Source: Gammaproteobacteria bacterium LSUCC0057
GTDB taxonomy: Bacteria; Pseudomonadota; Gammaproteobacteria; Pseudomonadales; Porticoccaceae
Reading direction: 5' to 3'
DNA: 64,000 bases
Assembly (NCBI GenBank): GCA_004535795.1
Contig: SPIA01000001.1
Location: forward strand, 485,126-549,125
Below, piece after piece: positions 59,096 to 64,000 of this stretch. The translations under genes were made by a program, and so were the position numbers. The notes beneath the pieces are model-generated. The model did no database searches and was not told the DNA's origin. It saw nothing but the letters and a program-made list of their open reading frames with translations. Position 1 is the first letter of the stretch. The number at the start of each line of letters is the position of its first letter.

Positions 59096-61384
59096 TTAAC
59101 GCTGCTGTAATTGGTGGCGCAGCTGGAGCAGTTCGCGGCTGTAGGGGTTGCGGGCAATGGCGGCACGCACTGCCGCCAGCGCTTCATCGCGGCGGTTGTT
59201 CTGCACCAGCAGCGACACCAGGCCGGCCAGGTAGTCGCGGTTGTCGGGCTCGCTGGCCAGCGCCTGCTGGTAACTGTGCTGGGCGGCGCTGGCGTCGCCG
59301 CTGCGCTGCTGCAGTATGGCGGCGTTGTACCAGCTGCGGCCACTGCCGTTGAGCGCGGCCGCAGCCAGCAGTTGGTCGATGGCGCCGGCGCTGTCGCCGA
59401 GCTCACCGAGCAGTAAGCCGAGCGCGTGGCGCGCGGCGCCAGCGCGCGGCTCTTGCGCGACAATGGTGCGGTAGAGCGCGGTGGCGCCATCGCGATCGCC
59501 GCGCTGGTAGTAGAGCTGGGCGAGGTTGTAGCGGGCCGGGTTAAAGCGGTCGTCAAGCGCTAGGGCGGCGCGGTAGTCTGCGGCGGCTTGTTCGAGTTCT
59601 CCACGGCGGTGAGCATCGACGCCCGCCTGGTAGCGCAGCGAGGGGAAGTCGCTGTTGGCTTTGAGGTGGCGGCGATACTCGCGCTGCAGTTCAGTGAAGG
59701 TAGCCTGATCAGCGGTGGGCAGCTGGCTTACGGTGATATCGCTGAGCGCCTGTGCCAACTGCAGCCGCACCGCCGCATGGCTGTCGTCGAGTAGCGGCGC
59801 CAGCACCCGCAGCCGGTAGTCGGCCGGCAGGTGGCTGAGCGCAGCTATGCCAGTGCGGCGCAGCAGCGGCTGGTCGCTGTTTAATTGCTGGCGCAGCAGC
59901 GCTTCGAGCTCGCTGCCCAGGGTGGCCGGTGCCGCCAGTTGTACGGCGGTGGCGCGGGCGATCGGCGGCGCTTGGTTGTAACCGCCAGTGACGGCTATCA
60001 ACGCGTAGAGCGGGCGCTGGTCGCCGCCGGCTTGGGCCGCCAACAGCGCCTCGGCAAAGTGGCTGTCGCGCACCGGCCCGTGCCAGTCGGCGATTGCTGC
60101 CGCAGCCCAGCTGGCGTCGCGGTCGCGGTGGCAGCTGCCACAGGCGTTGGGCAGTTGCAGCTGCGGATACTGGGCGGCGAGGTCGGGGCGCGGCACCCGG
60201 AAGCTGTGATCGCGCCGGAAATCGTTGCCCATATAAACCTTGCCGGGCATATGGCAGTCGACACACTGGTTGCCGAGCGACTGCTCTGGCAGCAGCTGGC
60301 CATTGCCGAGGGTGCCGCTGTAGTCGCGCGGGTGGCCACTCTGCGCCGGTGTGTAGGGGGCGTGGCGGTGGTGGCTGGGCAGGTTGTAGTCTGCTTCATG
60401 GCAGTTGAGGCAGAGCGCGTTGCCGGGCTGGTTGAGTTGATTGCTGTGCGGGTCGTGACAGTTGCTGCAGGTAATGCCGGCGCTGTGCATTTTGCTCTGC
60501 AGGTAGGAGCCCAGCACAAAGACTTCGTCGTTAATCTGGCCGTCGGCATGGTAAAGCGGCGGTGCGGCAACTTCTAAGGCGTAGTGCATCTCGCTAAAGC
60601 GCGCAGTGGCGGTTGCCTCAGCGCCATTAGCCGCTAGTAGCGGCCCGCGGCGGGCGTGGCACTGGCCGCAGCTGGTCGCTTGGTCGCCGGTTAACGCCGC
60701 TTGGCCACTCGGCAGTGGTCGTAGGCTAGTGGCATTGGGCTGCCAGTTAGCGTGGTCGGCAGCGGGGCCGTGGCAGCTCTCGCAACCGACGTTGAGCTCA
60801 GCCCATTGGGTGGCGTAGCTATCGCTGGTCGGTTGGTAGTTTTTTTCCAGCCCGGTGGAGTGGCAGTCGGCGCACATGCTGTTCCAGTTGAGGCCGCCGT
60901 TGCGCCAGTGGATGCGCTCGTGCGGCTCTGGCTGCAGGTCGCCCTGAACATCAAACCACTGCCCTTGCAGGGTATCCCAAGCGATGGGCAGCGCCTGCAG
61001 ACGGCCGCCGGCAGAGGGCAGCAGATACTGCTGGAGCGGCTCGACGCCGAAGGTGTAAAGCACCTGAAACTGCTCAGCCTCGCCACCCTCTGCGGGGGTA
61101 AAACTCACCATGAACTGCTCGCCGTCGCGGTAAAACCGGTAGCGGCCGGCGTAGTGCTCAAAGGTGCTGTTGTCAAAGTCAGCCAGCACCGTCGCGGCGC
61201 TGGCGTGTTGCATCGCCTGGTCGTGGTGGGAGCCGCGCCAGGCTTGGTACTGCTCGCTGTGGCAGCCGGCACAACTGGCGCTGCCGGCGTAATTCGGGTC
61301 GCCACTGGCTTGCGGTGGCTGGCCAGCGGTGGCCGCCAGCGCCGTGGTCAGCAGTAGCAGCGCTGGCAACAATTTACTGCGCAT
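59096..61384 (-). CDS. Octaheme cytochrome c with HEAT- and TPR-like C-terminus
   Basis: 762 residues from the ATG at 61384 (an in-frame TTG lies eight codons upstream). Signal peptide to about residue 20. Eight CxxCH heme sites in the N-terminal half: CAGCH, CADCH, CESCH, CGQCH, CSNCH, CLNCH, CVDCH, CGSCH. The middle has alanine/leucine-rich helical repeats with HEAT character; the C-terminal about 200 residues are TPR repeats (YNLAQLYYQRGDRDGATALY, NAAILQQRSGDASAAQHSY). Periplasmic electron transfer combined with protein-binding repeats; the physiological partner is unknown. Overlaps the avtA end by 11 bases. Confidence 0.88.
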   Translation of the reverse strand: MRSKLLPALLLLTTALAATAGQPPQASGDPNYAGSASCAGCHSEQYQAWRGSHHDQAMQHASAATVLADFDNSTFEHYAGRYRFYRDGEQFMVSFTPAEGGEAEQFQVLYTFGVEPLQQYLLPSAGGRLQALPIAWDTLQGQWFDVQGDLQPEPHERIHWRNGGLNWNSMCADCHSTGLEKNYQPTSDSYATQWAELNVGCESCHGPAADHANWQPNATSLRPLPSGQAALTGDQATSCGQCHARRGPLLAANGAEATATARFSEMHYALEVAAPPLYHADGQINDEVFVLGSYLQSKMHSAGITCSNCHDPHSNQLNQPGNALCLNCHEADYNLPSHHRHAPYTPAQSGHPRDYSGTLGNGQLLPEQSLGNQCVDCHMPGKVYMGNDFRRDHSFRVPRPDLAAQYPQLQLPNACGSCHRDRDASWAAAAIADWHGPVRDSHFAEALLAAQAGGDQRPLYALIAVTGGYNQAPPIARATAVQLAAPATLGSELEALLRQQLNSDQPLLRRTGIAALSHLPADYRLRVLAPLLDDSHAAVRLQLAQALSDITVSQLPTADQATFTELQREYRRHLKANSDFPSLRYQAGVDAHRRGELEQAAADYRAALALDDRFNPARYNLAQLYYQRGDRDGATALYRTIVAQEPRAGAARHALGLLLGELGDSAGAIDQLLAAAALNGSGRSWYNAAILQQRSGDASAAQHSYQQALASEPDNRDYLAGLVSLLVQNNRRDEALAAVRAAIARNPYSRELLQLRHQLQQR

Positions 61385-62627
61385 AGGCACGGCGCACCTC
61401 TTGGCCAATAATCTCTACCCCGCGGGCAATAACCGCCGGCTCAGCGGCGTAAGAGAGCCGCAGGCATTGGCGCTGGTGTTGCCACTGTGGCTCGACGCCG
61501 ATAAAAAAGTCCTCGCCCGGCACCACTAACACGCCGCGCTGTTTAAGCCGCTGGTAGAGCTGGTAGCTGCTAATCGGCAGCTGGTCGAGCCACAGCCATA
61601 AAAATATGGCGCCCTCGGGTTTGTGAATGCGGTAGGGCAGGCCGGCCAGTGCGCTGTCGAGCAGCGCCTGGGTGGCGCTGGCGCGCTGGCGGTAAAACGG
61701 CTGCACAATCTGGCCGCTGAGCTGGTCGATGGCGTCGTCTTGCAGCAGCTGGGTGAGCAGTGCCGGGCCAACCGTTGAGCTGGCCAAGTTGACGATGCTG
61801 TTGGCGTTGTTAAAGGCATGAATAACCTCTTCGCTGGCCACCACAATACCCGAGCGGATACCGGGCAGACCGAGTTTGGAGAGGCTCAGCATGAGAATGG
61901 TCTGCTCACTCCAGCGCGGCGCTGCATCGCCGAAGACAATATTGGGGAACGGCAGGCCGTAGGCGCCGTCGACGATGAGTGGAATGTCGCGGGCGGCAGC
62001 GAGTGCCTGTAGTGCGTCTACCTCGTCGTCGCTGAGCACATTGGCGGTTGGGTTGGTGGGGCGCGAAATACTGATGGCGCCGCACTGCTCGTCAATTTGT
62101 AGCCGCTGGAGGTCGACGCGATACTTAAATTGGTGCTGCTCGAGCAGCTCGATGGTCGGCTTGGTGGCGGTAAAAAAGTCGCGGCTCAGGCCAATATCGC
62201 GGTAGCCGAGGTACTCGGGCACCAGCGGCAGGTGCAGGGTGCGCCGACTGCCGTCGGCCATGCTGCCGGCAAACAGGTTATAGAGAATAAAACAGGCGTT
62301 CTGGCTGCCGTTGGCAAAGGCGATGTTGTGCTCGCCCACCGCCCAGCCAAAGTGGCGCTTGAGGTAGCTGGCCAAGGCTTGGCGGGCCGCTTTTTCGCCC
62401 TGTTTGGACTGGTAGATACCGAGTAGCTGATGGCGACTGTCGGGCGAGGCCAGCACCCTCTCGAGCTCGCGCTCGAAGCGCTGCTCAAGCTGCGGTATGC
62501 GCGCCGGGTTGCCGCCACCCATAAAGATAATCTCGGGGTTTTCCCGCAGTGCTTGGCCGAGGTCGTCCATCAGCTCGCCAATGCCTGAGCGGCCGCCAAA
62601 TTTTTCACCAAATGCGGTCAGCTTCAT
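61374..62627 (-). CDS. avtA: Valine-pyruvate aminotransferase
   Basis: 417 residues from the ATG at 62627. PLP-dependent aminotransferase fold I: FMGGGNPARIPQLE at the N-terminus, NGSQNACF, SRPTNPTANVLSDDE, VDGAYGLPFPNI, and the PLP lysine in SLSKLGLPGIRSG. These follow E. coli AvtA closely. The start overlaps the stop of the hisA-like gene (ATGA), so translation is coupled. Confidence 0.9.
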   Translation of the reverse strand: MKLTAFGEKFGGRSGIGELMDDLGQALRENPEIIFMGGGNPARIPQLEQRFERELERVLASPDSRHQLLGIYQSKQGEKAARQALASYLKRHFGWAVGEHNIAFANGSQNACFILYNLFAGSMADGSRRTLHLPLVPEYLGYRDIGLSRDFFTATKPTIELLEQHQFKYRVDLQRLQIDEQCGAISISRPTNPTANVLSDDEVDALQALAAARDIPLIVDGAYGLPFPNIVFGDAAPRWSEQTILMLSLSKLGLPGIRSGIVVASEEVIHAFNNANSIVNLASSTVGPALLTQLLQDDAIDQLSGQIVQPFYRQRASATQALLDSALAGLPYRIHKPEGAIFLWLWLDQLPISSYQLYQRLKQRGVLVVPGEDFFIGVEPQWQHQRQCLRLSYAAEPAVIARGVEIIGQEVRRAYAQ

Positions 62628-63382
62628 TGCGCGCGGTTCCACGCCACGCAGGCCTCTAAGCTAACGCCACTGCCGCCGAAGATATCTAGCGCACTACCAA
62701 TCGTCAGGTCGACGCGGCCGTGCGAGAGCTGTTTGACCTGCTCGAGGTCGGCCAGCGAGCGGGCGCCGCCAGCGTAGGTGACCGGTATGGGTGACTCGCC
62801 GCCCAACAGTGCGACTAACTCGCCGTCGATGCCCTGTTGCAAACCCTCGACGTCGGCGGCGTGGACCAAAAATTCACTGCAGTAGTCGCCTAGCTGAGTC
62901 AGCAGCTGGCCGCTCACGGCGGTGTCGGTAATGGTCTGCCAGCGATCGCTGGCTATCTGCCAGCCGTCGCCGACTCTGCGGCAGGAGAGGTCGAGCACTA
63001 GTTGGTCGGGGCCGATCGCCGCCGCCAGCTGCTCGAGCCGCGACCAGCTGAATTGACGCTCAACAAACAGCCACGAGGTGACAATGACTTGGCTGGCGCC
63101 CAGCGCCAGGTAGTCGGCGGCGTTGTCGAGCGTTACCCCGCCGCCGTACTGTAGGCCGCCCGGCCACGCTGCCAGCGCCTGTGCGGCAGCAGTTTGGTTG
63201 CCGGCGCCGAGCGAGATGACGTGGCCACCGCGCAAGCTGTGCTGTTTAAACAGCTCGGCGTAGTGGCCAGAACTTTTATCGCTGACAAAGTTGGTGGTGG
63301 CGCTATCGCCTTGCAGTGAGCCGCCGACAATCTGTTTTACGGCGCCGTCATGGAGGTCGATACAGGGTCTAAATTGGGTCAA
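62624..63382 (-). CDS. hisA: HisA, eukaryote-type (HIS6-like) ProFAR isomerase
   Basis: 252 residues. Isomerises ProFAR to PRFAR in histidine synthesis. Compared with bacterial HisA it follows yeast HIS6: FRPCIDLHDGAVKQIVGG, NFVSDKSSGHYAELFK, QYGGGVTLDNA, VIVTSWLFV, VLDLSCRRVGDGW, LVHAADVEGLQQGID, and a C-terminal VDLTIGSALDIFGG. The start is a TTG at 63382 with GGAGCG upstream; no in-frame ATG gives the right N-terminus. Not in a his operon; coupled to avtA instead. It may be a second HisA or the only one. Confidence 0.85.
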   Translation of the reverse strand: MTQFRPCIDLHDGAVKQIVGGSLQGDSATTNFVSDKSSGHYAELFKQHSLRGGHVISLGAGNQTAAAQALAAWPGGLQYGGGVTLDNAADYLALGASQVIVTSWLFVERQFSWSRLEQLAAAIGPDQLVLDLSCRRVGDGWQIASDRWQTITDTAVSGQLLTQLGDYCSEFLVHAADVEGLQQGIDGELVALLGGESPIPVTYAGGARSLADLEQVKQLSHGRVDLTIGSALDIFGGSGVSLEACVAWNRAQ

Positions 63383-63412
63383 AACATCGCGCTCCGCAGA
63401 GAGTTTGCCGGG

Positions 63413-64000
63413 CTAGAAAAGCCGAAATTGTTCAGCTGCCGATTGTACCAGCGGCGCGCCTGGATGGCGCGGTTTCTGCGGGTTGGTGGGGTTATTTGTT
63501 GCCGCTGCCGGCACCCATTGGGCGCCACTGCTGCGGTTTTTGAAGGTGTCGCAGAGCGTCTCCAGCATCGCCCCGGCGGCCGACGAGAGTGCGCTGTGGC
63601 GGCGGTAGAGTACCCCCACGGTGCAACTGATGGCCGGCTCTACCAGCGGTAGGCAGACACAGCCTAGCTGCTGCATCTGGGTGGCGGCAAAAGAGGGGAC
63701 AATACTCACCCCTAAGCCGTTGGCGACCATGCCGCCAATGGTGGTCAGCTGGTGGCTCTGGTAGCTGGGGTTGAACGGCAGCTCGACGGCGCCGAGCTGC
63801 TGGGCGATCAGCTGACTGACCAGTGACGGCGACTGCAGGGCGATATGGTTGTCCTCGCCAAGCTGTGCAGCGCGGATCTGCTTCTGCTCGCTGAGTGGGT
63901 GGTTGGCCGGCAGCAGGGCAATAAACCGGTCGTTGAACAACGGTTCAATGTAGAGCTCGCTGAGGCTGTCGCGCGCTTCCGGCAAAAAGGTGATGCCCAG
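63413..64000 (-). CDS. LysR-family regulator, truncated by window edge
   Basis: Only the C-terminal effector-binding domain is in the window; the frame stays open to base 64000. GITFLPEARDSLSELYIEPLF, LPANHPLSEQ, TTIGGMVANGLGVSIVPSFA and LYRRHSALSSAAGAMLETL are typical of LysR substrate-binding domains. The N-terminal HTH lies beyond the window. The C-terminal tail after FKNRSSG is proline-rich. Same strand as the hisA-like gene, 30 bases upstream of it. Confidence 0.85.
   Translation of the reverse strand: MGITFLPEARDSLSELYIEPLFNDRFIALLPANHPLSEQKQIRAAQLGEDNHIALQSPSLVSQLIAQQLGAVELPFNPSYQSHQLTTIGGMVANGLGVSIVPSFAATQMQQLGCVCLPLVEPAISCTVGVLYRRHSALSSAAGAMLETLCDTFKNRSSGAQWVPAAATNNPTNPQKPRHPGAPLVQSAAEQFRLF

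Overview
The window is about 64 kb of moderately GC-rich DNA with tight gene packing, Shine-Dalgarno sites, a TonB-dependent receptor, a BapA-like adhesin and ordinary proteobacterial housekeeping genes (hemH, avtA, LysR). It reads as the chromosome of a free-living or host-associated, probably marine, gammaproteobacterium. That placement is inferred from gene content, not from a marker gene. No tRNA, rRNA, CRISPR array, insertion sequence or phage gene was seen.

Almost everything from about 2.5 kb to 54.2 kb is a steroid-catabolism island. Left part (2.5-19 kb): alpha-methylacyl-CoA racemase, a 3-alpha-hydroxysteroid dehydrogenase-like SDR and more SDRs, a TetR regulator, a second Rieske oxygenase, a large lipoprotein, a steroid 5-alpha-reductase-like membrane enzyme facing a 3-ketosteroid delta-4(5-alpha)-dehydrogenase, two old-yellow-enzyme-type flavoproteins, a 3-beta/17-beta-HSD-like SDR, a MaoC hydratase and a metal-site-degenerate amidohydrolase. 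An arylsulfatase and a truncated acyl-CoA dehydrogenase lie at the left edge. Middle (19-24 kb): an AraC regulator, a SnoaL-like protein and an outer-membrane receptor, probably an uptake module. From 24 to 30 kb on the minus strand: acyl-CoA ligase, TetR, two acyl-CoA dehydrogenases, an EthD-like protein and an SDR, which looks like a side-chain beta-oxidation operon.

The core 9,10-seco pathway follows. At 30.2-33.6 kb (+) are ipdC, echA20, kshA and ketosteroid isomerase. At 33.9-40.3 kb (-) is fadD3-hsaC-hsaB-hsaA-hsaD with a TeiR-like LuxR regulator at its end. At 40.5-54.2 kb (+) are ipdA, ipdB, a crotonase, a FadE pair, fadA6, an SDR, a second FadE pair including fadE30, ipdF, a thiolase, kstD and a SnoaL protein. 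Together KSI, KstD and KshA open ring B, HsaABCD degrade ring A, and FadD3/FadE30/IpdF/IpdC/EchA20/IpdAB/FadA6 degrade rings C and D to central CoA thioesters. KshB (the reductase), HsaEFG and a full sterol side-chain set are not in the window.

Right of the island are a 1020-residue Ig-repeat adhesin with a 2-oxoglutarate oxygenase directly behind it. A convergent minus-strand group then holds ferrochelatase, an octaheme cytochrome c/TPR protein, AvtA, an unusual eukaryote-type HisA and a truncated LysR regulator. The most notable points are the opposed 5-alpha-reductase and delta-4(5-alpha)-dehydrogenase, a crotonase lacking both catalytic glutamates, the degenerate amidohydrolase, the lipoprotein whose only start lies in a terminator T-tract, the adhesin/oxygenase pair and the HIS6-type HisA.
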